Source: Enterococcus lactis
GTDB lineage: Bacteria > Bacillota > Bacilli > Lactobacillales > Enterococcaceae
Assembly: GCF_015751045.1 (NCBI RefSeq)
Contig: NZ_BNJW01000003.1
Coordinates: forward strand, 124,001 to 188,000
DNA length: 64,000 nt
Reading direction: 5' to 3'
In this document: in pieces, positions 29,435 through 42,481 of the stretch
Layout of the letters: every line of letters starts with the position of its first letter
Numbering within the stretch: position 1 is the stretch's first letter
The notes under the pieces: generated by a model
Database searches by the model: none
Seen by the model: the letters and a program-made list of their open reading frames with translations, nothing else
What the model was told of the DNA's origin: nothing
Position numbers and translations under genes: made by a program

Positions 29435-30829
29435 ATGCCTATTAATTCTTATGACAACTACCCGTTAACTTGGCGGCCAGACAAACAAAAATTGAAGCGT
29501 CCTTATTATCGATCGTTGATTCAACAATTAGAACAAGATATTTTAAAGAATAAATTACAGAAAAACACTCAGTTACCCTCCCAAAGAGAGCTAGCTGATT
29601 ATTTAGATTTAAATTTTACTACCGTTGGCAAGGCTTATAAATACGGAATTGAGAAAGGTTTGCTGTATACGAATATTGGAAGTGGCACTTTTATTTCTCC
29701 CAATGTCTTTGAATCCATTACCATCTCTACCAATGAAGTAACCGAACATATCATTGATTTTGGTCTGGTTAGTTCTTTTGAAGAATGTAATAAATTCGTT
29801 GTCCCGTTTATTCAATCAACTGGTAATAACCCAAATCTTGTTGGTTTGCTTAATTACCAAGATCCCAAAGGCACAAATTTTCAATTGACTACTGCAGCAA
29901 ATTGGTTAAAAACTCAAGGAGTCATTCCGTCTTTAGAATCTCTGTCTATTGTTTCCGGTGTTCAAAATGGATTGGCTATCACACTTTCTGCACTTTTCTC
30001 TCCAGGTGATAGAATAGCAACAGACCGATATACGTACGCTAATTTCATTGAATTGGCTCAATTATATCATTTAGAGATCGTTCCAATTGATTTTGACGAG
30101 CAAGGAATGCGACCTGATATATTGATTCAGGAATGTAGAAAAAAGAAGATCCATGGTGTCTTTCTTATGCCTTCTTGCAATAATCCTATAGGGTTTCAAA
30201 TCTCTCACCAAAGACGAGAGCAATTAGCCGAAGTAATTGAAAAAGAAGGTCTATGGGTTATCGAAGATGATATCCATTCTTTTTTAACAACTTATTATCA
30301 ACATAAGATTATTCCTCCTTTCCAAAAATTGTTACCTAACCAAACAATCTACTTAGCTGGAATGACAAAATTTATTTGTTCTGGATTGCGAGTTGCTTAT
30401 CTTGTAGCTCCAGTACATGTCCAAAGCAAGATAGAACAAGCAATTTTTAATATAAATGTGAAAACTTCTGGATTAGATGTGGAGGTCATCACTCAAATCC
30501 TCCATTCAAATGAAGCAAATAGAATCTTAGAAACTAAATTAAATCTTACGAAAAGAGCTAATCAGCTTTTTGATTCTCTTTTCAAAGTAGAAAAACCAAC
30601 GAATCGTGTTCCTTATTATCGAATTCTTCCAGTTGATCCTGAGATTGATCCTAAGAGGATTGAGAATGACTTTCTGTCTAACGGCATCCGACTCTATCAT
30701 TCCCGACGCTTTACTACGCGAGCACAACCGGATGCATACGTTCGTATTTCCCTATCTTCAAACAACCTTGAGATTTTAGCTTCTGGACTAAGTATCGTAA
30801 AAGAAAAAATAAAAAAATATGAATTATAA
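29435..30829 (+). CDS. MocR-type regulator (GntR HTH fused to class I aminotransferase domain)
   Basis: 464 residues: GntR winged helix at the N-terminus (NTQLPSQRELADYLDLNFTT) and an aminotransferase-like PLP domain (SGVQNGLAITLSALFSPGD, MPSCNNPIGFQ, PLP lysine probably in AGMTKFICSGLRVAY). MocR proteins usually activate neighbouring genes in response to PLP and an amine or amino acid. Divergent arrangement suggests it controls the OCD-PhzF pair. ATG 29435 follows AAGGAG by 8 bases. Confidence 0.87.
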   Translation: MPINSYDNYPLTWRPDKQKLKRPYYRSLIQQLEQDILKNKLQKNTQLPSQRELADYLDLNFTTVGKAYKYGIEKGLLYTNIGSGTFISPNVFESITISTNEVTEHIIDFGLVSSFEECNKFVVPFIQSTGNNPNLVGLLNYQDPKGTNFQLTTAANWLKTQGVIPSLESLSIVSGVQNGLAITLSALFSPGDRIATDRYTYANFIELAQLYHLEIVPIDFDEQGMRPDILIQECRKKKIHGVFLMPSCNNPIGFQISHQRREQLAEVIEKEGLWVIEDDIHSFLTTYYQHKIIPPFQKLLPNQTIYLAGMTKFICSGLRVAYLVAPVHVQSKIEQAIFNINVKTSGLDVEVITQILHSNEANRILETKLNLTKRANQLFDSLFKVEKPTNRVPYYRILPVDPEIDPKRIENDFLSNGIRLYHSRRFTTRAQPDAYVRISLSSNNLEILASGLSIVKEKIKKYEL

Positions 30830-30843
30830 TCTATTGATAAATA

Positions 30844-30870
30844 AAGGAATCATAGCTGATTGATTCCTTT
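30844..30870 (+). terminator. Weak hairpin after the MocR gene
   Basis: GGAATCA ... TGATTCC followed by only three T. Possible terminator of the MocR gene. Confidence 0.4.
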
Positions 30871-30873
30871 CGA

Positions 30874-30917
30874 TAAAAAAGAGGCACTACCCGAAGTTCA
30901 ACAACGGATAGTGCCTC
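30874..30917 (-). terminator. Intrinsic terminator of the ntp operon
   Basis: Minus strand GAGGCACTATCCG ... CGGGTAGTGCCTC, then TTTTTT. It lies about 110 bases after the ntpJ stop codon. Confidence 0.85.
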
Positions 30918-31027
30918 AAAAAGCAAATGAACATTTTGCACTTAAAGTAACCAAACAGCAAAAAAATTTGTCTTATATTTTATTTTCTTATTTTGCTAGA
31001 TCACTAGATTTCTGTCAGAAGATGAAA

Positions 31028-32383
31028 TTATCCAATCATGACACTTTCTTCTGGATATTTGTATTTTGATTGAGTTCTTTGTGCTTTTGTCATCAGAGAG
31101 AAGACCACAGTCAATACCCCAACTCGTCCAATGTACATAAGCGCTATAATAATCAATTTCCCTATTGCAGTCAAGTCTGGCGTCAATCCCATCGTAAGTC
31201 CTACTGTTCCAAATGCAGAGAAGACCTCAAAAGCAATATATTCGATGCCAGAAGTTTTAGGTATCGTTTCAGTCACTGATAAAATCATGATGGCGACTAC
31301 ACACAGTGTCAACGTGATAAAAAACAACGTGAGTGCTCGCAACACTGCGCCTTGACGGATTGTACGGCCAAATGCTTCCGCTCTCGTACGTCCTTTCAAC
31401 ATCGAACGCATCTGGATCAGCAACACACCTAACGTAGTTGTTTTCAATCCGCCGGCAGTCGACCCAGATGTTCCGCCAATGTACATCAAAAACATCGTTA
31501 AGATCAGACCGGCATGACTCATATGGAGATAATCAACTGAATAATATCCAGCCGTTCTAGGTGTTACACTCATAAAAAAAGTATTTGCCAATCGTTGAAA
31601 CATATTCCCTTCCACTAATGTTGCCCCATTGTGTTCTGTGAAAAAGAACACAACGAAACCGCCTAATAAAAGGGTACCTGTAACGGTTAATGCGATTTTT
31701 GAATGAATCGTCATCTTCTTTTTCTGATGATATTCTAATAAGTCACGCCAAACGATAAAGCCTAATCCGCCAGAAATAATCAAAGCAGATACCACCATGA
31801 TCAAATAAACATTTTGCTGGTGATTGGCTAAACTGTCTCCTAACAAATCAAACCCTGCATTACAAAAACTAGAGATTGCGTGGAACAAACTGTACCAGAT
31901 CCCTTTCAACCAGCCAAATTCAGGCACGAATACAAAAGATAAAGCAATCGTACCAATCAATTGGATCACAAAGGCCAATTTCAGGATGTAAAGCATGAGC
32001 TTCATCACACCTGATACTTCTTCTAGATTTAGCGCTTCTTTTAATATGATACGTGTGCTGAGACTGACTTTTTTCTTTATCAATGCAAAGCATAGAATCG
32101 GAACCATCATAAAACCAAGACCGCCAATCTCAATCAAAAGCATGATCAAAAACTGACCAGCACTGTTCCAATGTTCTGCTGTATTCAATGTCGTCAATCC
32201 CGTCACGCAGACGGCAGAAGTTGCAGTGAAAAGCGCATCGATAAAATTTGTCCCATGCCCACTATTACTAAAAAATGGCAGGGTAAGTAGACCACCGCCA
32301 ACTAAAATCAGGAGAAAAAATCCTAATGCGAGAAGCTGAACGGCCGGCAAGCGTTTCTTTATTTGTTTGTTTTGTTTAATCAT
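31028..32383 (-). CDS. ntpJ: K+/Na+ transporter subunit NtpJ (KtrB/TrkH family)
   Basis: 451-residue membrane protein with four M1-P-M2 repeats of the KtrB type; selectivity-loop segments such as TSAVCVTGLTTLN and SFCNAGFDLLG are visible, as is TAGGLKTTT. In E. hirae NtpJ is the K+ uptake system encoded at the end of the ntp operon and is separate from the ATPase complex. Only 29 bases separate it from ntpD, which leaves no room for a free-standing ntpH. Confidence 0.93.
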   Translation of the reverse strand: MIKQNKQIKKRLPAVQLLALGFFLLILVGGGLLTLPFFSNSGHGTNFIDALFTATSAVCVTGLTTLNTAEHWNSAGQFLIMLLIEIGGLGFMMVPILCFALIKKKVSLSTRIILKEALNLEEVSGVMKLMLYILKLAFVIQLIGTIALSFVFVPEFGWLKGIWYSLFHAISSFCNAGFDLLGDSLANHQQNVYLIMVVSALIISGGLGFIVWRDLLEYHQKKKMTIHSKIALTVTGTLLLGGFVVFFFTEHNGATLVEGNMFQRLANTFFMSVTPRTAGYYSVDYLHMSHAGLILTMFLMYIGGTSGSTAGGLKTTTLGVLLIQMRSMLKGRTRAEAFGRTIRQGAVLRALTLFFITLTLCVVAIMILSVTETIPKTSGIEYIAFEVFSAFGTVGLTMGLTPDLTAIGKLIIIALMYIGRVGVLTVVFSLMTKAQRTQSKYKYPEESVMIG

Positions 32384-32412
32384 CGTTTTCCTCTTTTAAA
32401 AAAGGATACCAC

Positions 32413-33048
32413 TTAGTCAGTGGTACCCATATTTTTTACTTTGATCAACCTTGTTACTTCTGCGCGCTCGTTTTCTTCTAGCTTCATACGAATATAATAG
32501 ATTGTTTCTTCTAATTGAGGGATCGTCATATATTCTAATGCATTGACTCGCCGACGTGTCTTTTCGATCTCACTTGCCATTAGCTGACAAGTTTTTTCGA
32601 TTTCTGTCAGTTCCAAAAGTTTTGGAAGCAAGGTAGTAAACCGATCGATTGACCGATCCAGTTCGGCACTGGAATTCAAATACCCGTATTCCAAAGGGGT
32701 GTCTGTCAGCTGTTCATCATATTCAAAATTCATCACAGGTACTTTTACACTCATGATATTTTTGTCTACGATAGATAAATCAACGTTTTCCGCCGGCAAA
32801 GCAAACAATTCTTCGATGAAAGGTTCCGTGATTGAAGCATTTGCCAATACAAAATCAGACATTGCTTCTGTCATGGACTCTTCCATTTCTTGACGCAGTT
32901 GGTTGTTCTTTCGAATCAACAGAATGAATTGACGCATCAGTTCATCTTGCTTATCTTTTAATAATTTATGCCCTCTTGTGGCAGTTGTCAACTGTTTTTT
33001 CAATCGGGTCAATTCCATGCGGGTCGGATTCACATTCAATCGTGCCAT
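32413..33048 (-). CDS. ntpD: V-type Na+-ATPase subunit D (central stalk)
   Basis: 211 residues, mostly two long coiled-coil helices at both ends. Starts [20 protein letters not shown], the standard V-ATPase D opening. Together with NtpG it forms the rotating axle in the A3B3 ring. Six bases after ntpB. Confidence 0.95.
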   Translation of the reverse strand: MARLNVNPTRMELTRLKKQLTTATRGHKLLKDKQDELMRQFILLIRKNNQLRQEMEESMTEAMSDFVLANASITEPFIEELFALPAENVDLSIVDKNIMSVKVPVMNFEYDEQLTDTPLEYGYLNSSAELDRSIDRFTTLLPKLLELTEIEKTCQLMASEIEKTRRRVNALEYMTIPQLEETIYYIRMKLEENERAEVTRLIKVKNMGTTD

Positions 33049-33054
33049 CAGAAC

Positions 33055-36205
<3,151 letters not shown>

Positions 36206-36226
36206 AATTTCTATCTCCTTTTCATA

Positions 36227-36538
36227 CTATAAGATATTTTGACCTACTGCTTTTTCTACGTTTTTTTGAATTTCTTCCAGCCCAATCCCTAATGATCCTT
36301 GATGGTTGGGAATCAATACGATAGCAGGTATCATTTGTTCTTTGTAACGTTCGATCGTTTCTGGGCTCAGTGCTGCACATTGCTCCGTGACATAAATCAC
36401 GCCATACTCATTCTTTGCCATTTCTTCAATTGCCTGACGAACGGTCTGCTTGGTTGTACCATAACGAACATCAAAGCCAAACAATTTGAATGGCAAAACA
36501 GAATCTTTGTCGCCAACTACACCGATCTTATACGTCAT
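36227..36538 (-). CDS. ntpG: V-type Na+-ATPase subunit F (NtpG)
   Basis: 103-residue Rossmann-like subunit that binds the D subunit in the central rotor. Starts [20 protein letters not shown]. It overlaps ntpC by 11 bases and is followed by ntpA after 21 bases. Confidence 0.94.
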   Translation of the reverse strand: MTYKIGVVGDKDSVLPFKLFGFDVRYGTTKQTVRQAIEEMAKNEYGVIYVTEQCAALSPETIERYKEQMIPAIVLIPNHQGSLGIGLEEIQKNVEKAVGQNIL

Positions 36539-37514
36539 AGACTTGTCTCACCCGCTTTCTGATTGTTTCTGGTTCAAAATGGCTTCTTTTGCCGATAACC
36601 AGTAAACGAAGGTTTTTACTTTCTACCTCTTTTGCGTTCAAAAAGGCTAGTAGTGGCAGTGGTCCGAAAGCCTGGGTTTGTGCTTCTTGATACAATGAAC
36701 TTAGATAATCATCTTTCAACTGTTCAAGCTTTACGAGATCAAGATTTCCCTCACGGATGACAGGACGCAGAAACTCAGCATAATCTGTCTCTAATAGAAA
36801 GTTCGTGTAAGCTTCCATATCTTTATCTACAAAGTTCAAAAATACTTCTTTTTCGATACTTCCCGAACTGGAAAGCACCGTCGTCATGAACCCATATGTT
36901 CTTTTCTGCAATATTCCTCGAGCCATCGTTGTGATATTGGTCAAGTCAATAAAAGCAATGACTTCTTTCAGCAATTCTTGATATCCTAGCTTATCGGCAA
37001 GCCGTCGCTGCTCTGTCAAAAACTGCCGATCATAGATCACATCGATTCCCTGAAGAATGGTAGACTCTTCAAAATAATCGCGGACTTCTCGTATACTATC
37101 CATAATACTTTCAGGGAGTTCATTTGAAACTTGCGTATGAATGGCATCCTTCAAGGTTTCTAATGAATAAAACCCATCGTCGATATACAAATGGTCCAGA
37201 TTTTGATTTGTCATCTCGGCTTTTGTCAAAACCTTCAGATTATGGAAAGTATAACGCATCGTATAGATCCAAACGATTTCAGGCTCCGGTGCTGATTCCT
37301 TTAACCAGCGAAATAGACGGCTCTGCTCCTTTAAAAGATTCTGTTCAAAGTCATATTCATACCCGTCATAGATATATGGACTGTAAATCGTGGATTTCAA
37401 TATCTCACCAAGTGCTTCGACAGAATTGGTTTGAATCATCCGTTCAAATGTCTCATTGGACAAAAGTTCAAGCTCTCTTCCGCGAATCAAGGGATTTAGT
37501 TCGTGGTATTCCAT
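36528..37514 (-). CDS. ntpC: V-type Na+-ATPase subunit C (d-type rotor socket)
   Basis: 328 residues, all-helical; connects the central axle to the membrane c-ring (V-ATPase d/C family). Begins [19 protein letters not shown]. Position between ntpE and ntpG is that of E. hirae. Confidence 0.94.
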   Translation of the reverse strand: MEYHELNPLIRGRELELLSNETFERMIQTNSVEALGEILKSTIYSPYIYDGYEYDFEQNLLKEQSRLFRWLKESAPEPEIVWIYTMRYTFHNLKVLTKAEMTNQNLDHLYIDDGFYSLETLKDAIHTQVSNELPESIMDSIREVRDYFEESTILQGIDVIYDRQFLTEQRRLADKLGYQELLKEVIAFIDLTNITTMARGILQKRTYGFMTTVLSSSGSIEKEVFLNFVDKDMEAYTNFLLETDYAEFLRPVIREGNLDLVKLEQLKDDYLSSLYQEAQTQAFGPLPLLAFLNAKEVESKNLRLLVIGKRSHFEPETIRKRVRQVYDV

Positions 37515-37528
37515 ACACTGATCCCTCC

Positions 37529-38113
37529 TTATTCGAATAATTGATTGGCAATCTCAAAACTCATCGTTCCTTGGATATCTTGTACAAGGCTGCTGAAAAG
37601 AAAGTTATACTGAACTCCTTGATCGTTTATCAGAAAACCAGCTTGACCAGCAACAGATTCATCGCTTAAAACCATCGTAAAGGGAAGTTCATTGTTCCAT
37701 TCATCCAGCAATGTCTGAGAAAGATAAGCTGCTGATTTTTCTCCAGCAATGAATGTTACTTTGCCTGTCAAAGGTAATGAATACAATGAATTTTTGATAA
37801 ACTGGATTTGTTCAGATTCATCCCAATTCTCCATTTCAGCTATTGCATCTGCAAACAATCGTCGTAAAAATTCCTGCTTCGCGTTCAAATTTTCTTGTCG
37901 TACTTCTACTTGTTGGCGATTCCTAAGCTGACGGTATTTTTTTTCAAGTAATTCGATTTGTTTTTCTTTTTGTTTTTGATGTTCTGTTTCGATTTGCGTA
38001 CGTTTTTGTTCAAAGTTTTGATCGATCTTCATTCGCTCTTCTTGCTCTAACGCCGCTCTTTCTTGCTCTGCTGCTTCATTCATCTGAGAGATGATTTTTT
38101 CAATGGCGTTCAT
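37529..38113 (-). CDS. ntpE: V-type Na+-ATPase peripheral stalk subunit E
   Basis: 194 residues; a long N-terminal charged coiled coil (about 1-95, rich in Q, E and K) and a folded C-terminal domain. It forms the stator stalk with NtpF. Confidence 0.94.
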   Translation of the reverse strand: MNAIEKIISQMNEAAEQERAALEQEERMKIDQNFEQKRTQIETEHQKQKEKQIELLEKKYRQLRNRQQVEVRQENLNAKQEFLRRLFADAIAEMENWDESEQIQFIKNSLYSLPLTGKVTFIAGEKSAAYLSQTLLDEWNNELPFTMVLSDESVAGQAGFLINDQGVQYNFLFSSLVQDIQGTMSFEIANQLFE

Positions 38114-38133
38114 CTGCTTTTCCTCCTTTATGC

Positions 38134-38622
<489 letters not shown>

Positions 38623-40626
38623 TTATTTATTGTTTTTTTTCTTATGATTGATGTTGACGTATTTTTCCGCCGTTTTCAGCGGGTCAAAGGCACGTCCGCC
38701 TCCTGTATAAAATTTTCCAAAAAATTCGACATACTGCAATCGTGCACCATGGACATAGGCACTCAACAGTGTCAAAAACATATTCAGTGCGTGTAAAGCG
38801 ATGATCAAAAGGATCCCTACACTGAATCGAGCGGCTGGCGGCATGAAAGTAACCAGCATATTGAATGCCGCGCCAATACTTCCGCCTGAAATACCTAATG
38901 CCATCAAACGTGTATAACTGACTAAATCACCGATATAACCCGTCAATCCGTAAAGATTATACGCTCCTTTGGCAGCACCCTTGACTTTAGACGGCGATTG
39001 GATAATCGGCACGATTAAGATACATAAAGCAGCAATGATCGATAGCCCCGCGCCAAGATAAACAAATGCTGTATTTTTTATCAACATGGCACCAATCAAT
39101 GCAATAACGATCCCAATCAGGATCCCTTGCCAGGCAAATCCATCACTGACAGCACTCAAGTAATCTTTTCTCCTGATATTTTCCTTTGCTGCCACAAATA
39201 ATCCAACCAAGATCTGTATCAGACCGAAAATCACGGATAAAATCAAAATCGTATTGACGTCATCCGTTGTAGATAGGATTGGGAAAGGCAAGCGGATGCC
39301 AAATAGTTCTTTTGGTAATGCCTGTCCGAAAAATGAACTGTAGATCAATCCCCAGATGATCGATGGTACCGAGAGAATCTCAAAGAATTTTACGAAACGT
39401 TTCATCCCACGTGGTAAAACAAGTAGTTTTTGAGCTAGTATTGTCCCAATGAGCATCAGCAATCCGTAACCAACATCTGCGACCATCATCCCGAAGAAGA
39501 CAAGATAAAATGGTGTCATCCAAGGCGTTGGATCTACTTCTTCATATTTTGGCAGACTGTACATTTCAGTCAGCAATTCAAAAGGTTCGATAAGCGGATG
39601 GTTTTTCAATTTAGTAGGGACTTCCTGCTGAATCTCTTCTGAGTTTGGTGTTTCGAAACTAATATATATATCTTCTTCTGATACAGTTTCGGTTAACACA
39701 TGCATCAAATTCTGTTTTTCTTCTGCATCTACCCAACCTTGCAAAACGATCAGATAAGTCGCATGGATAAACCGTTCTTTTACTTTTTCTCGTTCTGCAA
39801 CGGCAAGTGTGACTTCTTCTACCCATTCAAATTCTTGGATATAGCCGCTGCACTGACCTAACGCTGTCGTTATCTTCTTTTGGTGCTCGTGAACAACGGA
39901 CAATTGCTGTTTGGTTTCTTGCAGTTTTTCTTTAGGATTTTGTTCATAAGGATACGTTTCTTTATTGAACCCGTATTTCCCAGCAATTTCTTCTATAGCA
40001 GCAGCTGATTTTTTTAAAGCAACATACGAAAGATAAACTTGTTTTGGCGTATAATCTATTTCTTCCATATAAACGTCATCAAGCTTACTTAGTTCTTCCT
40101 TGAAACTTTCAAAATTTGCTGCACTCACAGTCCCCATCTCAAAAATGGTCGTCTTACTTGCATACATACTTGGAGCAATATCCAGCTGTTGCCAATGAAG
40201 AAGCCATTCTTCCTCTCCTTCTAAACGATCACGTTTTTCAGTTAGCTGTTCCCACTTTTCTTTTAAATCAAGGACTTCTTCTAATTTATTCATGAAATTT
40301 TCTTCGGAATAATTTGCTTCCAAGTCTTGTAAGGAAAGTTCTTGACGTTTCAAATGGAGTTTCTTTTGACGGCTATCGCCGTGGTGTTGTATGAATTGGA
40401 TAGCTTCTTGGATGTCTTTCAGCCGATTGCCTAAAGCGCTTAATTTTGCTTCTTTATCAATAATCGTGGTATCTGGAAAATATTTTTCTACCCACTGGTT
40501 GTTTGTTCTATTTTGATACAGATCCCGGATTTCAACATTTTGGATTCCTTGTACTGCTTGTAAAATCCTCTCCTGATTTCTTTTATCTGAAATGAGGGTC
40601 ACTTTTTCCATCTTAGTGACGGCCAT
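38623..40626 (-). CDS. ntpI: V-type Na+-ATPase subunit I (a-subunit)
   Basis: 667 residues: N-terminal soluble stator arm (about 1-330, with coiled coils) and a C-terminal membrane domain of about eight helices. The conserved arginines facing the K-ring are probably those in [10 protein letters not shown] and [11 protein letters not shown]. Its start overlaps the end of ntpF by 14 bases. Confidence 0.95.
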   Translation of the reverse strand: MAVTKMEKVTLISDKRNQERILQAVQGIQNVEIRDLYQNRTNNQWVEKYFPDTTIIDKEAKLSALGNRLKDIQEAIQFIQHHGDSRQKKLHLKRQELSLQDLEANYSEENFMNKLEEVLDLKEKWEQLTEKRDRLEGEEEWLLHWQQLDIAPSMYASKTTIFEMGTVSAANFESFKEELSKLDDVYMEEIDYTPKQVYLSYVALKKSAAAIEEIAGKYGFNKETYPYEQNPKEKLQETKQQLSVVHEHQKKITTALGQCSGYIQEFEWVEEVTLAVAEREKVKERFIHATYLIVLQGWVDAEEKQNLMHVLTETVSEEDIYISFETPNSEEIQQEVPTKLKNHPLIEPFELLTEMYSLPKYEEVDPTPWMTPFYLVFFGMMVADVGYGLLMLIGTILAQKLLVLPRGMKRFVKFFEILSVPSIIWGLIYSSFFGQALPKELFGIRLPFPILSTTDDVNTILILSVIFGLIQILVGLFVAAKENIRRKDYLSAVSDGFAWQGILIGIVIALIGAMLIKNTAFVYLGAGLSIIAALCILIVPIIQSPSKVKGAAKGAYNLYGLTGYIGDLVSYTRLMALGISGGSIGAAFNMLVTFMPPAARFSVGILLIIALHALNMFLTLLSAYVHGARLQYVEFFGKFYTGGGRAFDPLKTAEKYVNINHKKKNNK

Positions 40627-40945
40627 AAGTTTCTTTCACCCTTTCAATGATTGCACCGATTGCTTGACTCTGATGCTTTTGATATTGGTCTTTCAAAGTT
40701 GCTTGCACCTTGTCTGCTTCTGCTTTCAATTTCATTTTTTCTTTTTCTAATTCTTGCTTTTCGAATTGTTCTTTTTCTTCTACCAACTGTTTCAGCTGTT
40801 GCCGACTGTTCGTTTGGATTATCTCCAATTCTTGCTCTTTTTCTTCTGCATAGGTCTTCAACTGCTGCCGTAGGGTTCGAGCACGCTTCTCATTTTCTTC
40901 TTCTGCTTTTCGGATTTGTTCCAAAGCTTCTAACACTTGCTTCAC
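40613..40945 (-). CDS. ntpF: V-type Na+-ATPase peripheral stalk subunit (NtpF)
   Basis: About 110 residues, nearly all one charged coiled coil ([17 protein letters not shown]). Forms the peripheral stalk with NtpE. Start uncertain: GTG at 40945 lies directly on the AAAGGAA Shine-Dalgarno, while GTG at 40936, three codons later, has the better spacing of about 8 bases. First gene of the operon; the terminator hairpin of the leader ends only about 20 bases before it. Confidence 0.88.
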   Translation of the reverse strand: MKQVLEALEQIRKAEEENEKRARTLRQQLKTYAEEKEQELEIIQTNSRQQLKQLVEEKEQFEKQELEKEKMKLKAEADKVQATLKDQYQKHQSQAIGAIIERVKETYGRH

Positions 40946-40956
40946 TTCCTTTCGAT

Positions 40957-41108
40957 TTAAAAAAGAGGTACATGCTTTCTTTTTTCATTGAAAGTATGTA
41001 CCTCTAAAGATAACTTAGTATAGGCAGGCCCCTTCAATAAAATGTCCTTCTCACCCCTTGAAGAACTAGATCCTTGAAGCTTACGCCCAACCTTTTTATT
41101 TCTGCTTA
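40957..41108 (-). promoter_or_regulatory. Structured leader of the ntp operon with terminator (candidate Na+ riboswitch)
   Basis: The minus-strand RNA from about 41108 contains two parts. First an aptamer-like fold: outer stem CTTCAA/TTGAAG (41074-41079 with 41032-41037) and inner stem GTTCTTC/GAAGGAC (41060-41066 with 41044-41050) with the 9-base loop AAGGGGTGA. Then an intrinsic terminator: AGAGGTACATACTTTC / GAAAGCATGTACCTCT (41005-40990 with 40979-40964) and six T, placed just before the ntpF ribosome site. No minus-strand gene lies upstream within 1.4 kb, so the terminator acts on the ntp transcript itself. Na+ as ligand is inference. Confidence 0.65.
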
Positions 41109-41114
41109 CTTTTT

Positions 41115-41142
41115 ATTATAACAAATTAAGCAATATTTTCAA
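41115..41142 (-). promoter_or_regulatory. Sigma-A promoter of the ntp operon
   Basis: TTGAAA (41137-41142) and TATAAT (41115-41120) on the minus strand, 16-base spacer. It drives a leader of about 165 bases. Confidence 0.8.
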
Positions 41143-41281
41143 CTATCGTCATGAATTTCACACGAAAATTCTCTTTACAGATAGTAACACAGCAAGAACA
41201 GATAAGTATAGGGGCAAGTCTTACATAGTTTAAATTTTTTTAAATCCTTGTTACAATTAGTCTACTTTAGGGGGAATAAAA

Positions 41282-42001
41282 ATGAAACCAATCATCGGCA
41301 TTGCCGGGAATCAACTGATTCGAGCGACAGATACTTTCCAAGGAAATCAAGTAAGCTATACACCGCAGGGATTTGTGGATGCAGTTTTAGATGCTCAAGG
41401 ATTACCTCTTATTCTGCCAGTCATGTATCCAGATTCAGCGCCTCAACTAATTGAGAAAATCGACAAACTCATTCTTGCAGGCGGTCAGGATGTTAGTCCG
41501 CAACTTTACATGGAAGACCCTCATCCCAAACTGACGGAAACAAATATTCAACGAGACCAATTCGAACAGGCATTGATCTTGGAAGCATTGAAACAAAGAA
41601 AACCGATTTTTGCAGTCTGCCGAGGACTTCAACTATTGAATGTCGTGTTGGAGGGAACACTTTATCAAGATCTTTCATTATATCCAAAATGGTCTGTAAA
41701 ACACGAACAACAGCCCACTGCCCCGCAGTTTGCAACTCACGAAGTCAAAATCGTTTCGGACAGTTTATTAAGTGACCTTCTCCCTGATTCATACTTTGTG
41801 AATTCCTATCATCATCAGGCAGTCAAAGATCTTTCTCCTTTGTTAAAAGCCATCGCCTTTTCCAACGATGGACTCATTGAAGCAGTCCAAAGTAAAGATA
41901 ATATGCACAAAATCCTTGGTGTCCAATGGCATCCGGAACTTTCTCATCGTGTAAATTCATCTGAACAGCGTTTATTCGATTTCTTTGTGAATGAATTTTA
42001 A
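41282..42001 (+). CDS. Gamma-glutamyl-gamma-aminobutyrate hydrolase family (class I glutamine amidotransferase-like)
   Basis: 239 residues, PuuD-like. Catalytic Cys in FAVCRGLQLLN (about residue 117), His and Glu in GVQWHPELSHR. The family hydrolyses gamma-glutamyl amides (gamma-Glu-GABA in putrescine breakdown), but no putrescine genes are adjacent, so the substrate is open. Its Shine-Dalgarno is TTTAGGGGG. A repeat array follows the stop codon. Confidence 0.85.
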   Translation: MKPIIGIAGNQLIRATDTFQGNQVSYTPQGFVDAVLDAQGLPLILPVMYPDSAPQLIEKIDKLILAGGQDVSPQLYMEDPHPKLTETNIQRDQFEQALILEALKQRKPIFAVCRGLQLLNVVLEGTLYQDLSLYPKWSVKHEQQPTAPQFATHEVKIVSDSLLSDLLPDSYFVNSYHHQAVKDLSPLLKAIAFSNDGLIEAVQSKDNMHKILGVQWHPELSHRVNSSEQRLFDFFVNEF

Positions 42002-42011
42002 TCGTTTTTCT

Positions 42012-42415
42012 GAGGAAGTTGTGAAAAAGCTGTTTAGTTTCGAGTATTAAGAAAAATTTTGTGAAAATGGCTTTCAACATTTTTACATAAATTTGGCTTA
42101 ATGTAATAAGAATAGCCAAGTAAAAACAGCTCCTTATGTTTTTAAATTGGTTGGACTTATTACCGCAGATGCAAGCTTTTGAACACCGTTTAAGGAAGAG
42201 GTCGTGAAAAAGTCGCTTAGTTTCGAGTATGAAGAAAAATTTTGTGAAAATGGCTTTCCACATTTTTACATAAATTTGGCTTAATACCGAGAAACTGGCT
42301 TTTGAACACCGTTTACCCAGAGGTCGTGAAATCAGCGCCCTGACCTGAGTATTAGAGAAATAAACGGAAAAATAGCTCCTCATATTTTTCCGTTTTTTGA
42401 GCTAATTCCGAAGGA
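42012..42415 (+). repeat. Array of three 3'-UTR repeat units after the amidotransferase gene
   Basis: Unit 1 (from 42012, GAGGAAGTTGTGA) and unit 2 (from 42195, GAAGAGGTCGTGA) share about 80 bases almost unchanged (42019-42101 and 42202-42284); unit 1 carries an extra insert with a TAATAAG/CTTATTA stem. Unit 3 (from 42319, AGAGGTCGTGA) matches the unit at 53.91-54.03 kb over about 90 bases in inverted orientation. GAACACCGTT at 42181 and 42304 marks the ends of units 1 and 2. Units read in the same sense as the preceding gene. Confidence 0.8.
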
Positions 42416-42450
42416 GACTGCGATACGCCTTTTGTTGCAGTCCTTTTTTA
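42410..42450 (+). terminator. Intrinsic terminator after the repeat array
   Basis: AAGGAGACTGC ... GCAGTCCTTTTTT on the plus strand. It ends the amidotransferase transcript after the repeats. Confidence 0.7.
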
Positions 42451-42481
42451 GTCTATTGAGCAATGTTGGCTAGCATTTTTC

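Noticed and set aside
30860-31069. Plus-strand frame of 69 codons after the MocR gene
   Set aside because: It runs through the ntp operon terminator hairpin, has no ribosome site and no recognisable domain.
32384-32412. ntpH gene between ntpD and ntpJ, as listed for E. hirae
   Set aside because: Only 29 bases lie between these genes; I see no separate frame with a ribosome site.
41874-42383. Minus-strand open frame of 169 codons with an internally repeated peptide
   Set aside because: It is the translation of the direct DNA repeats at 42.0-42.3 kb, has no ribosome site, and overlaps the amidotransferase gene on the other strand.
42012-42415. CRISPR-like array
   Set aside because: Repeats are long, few and mosaic with no constant short repeat/unique spacer pattern, and no cas genes are nearby.
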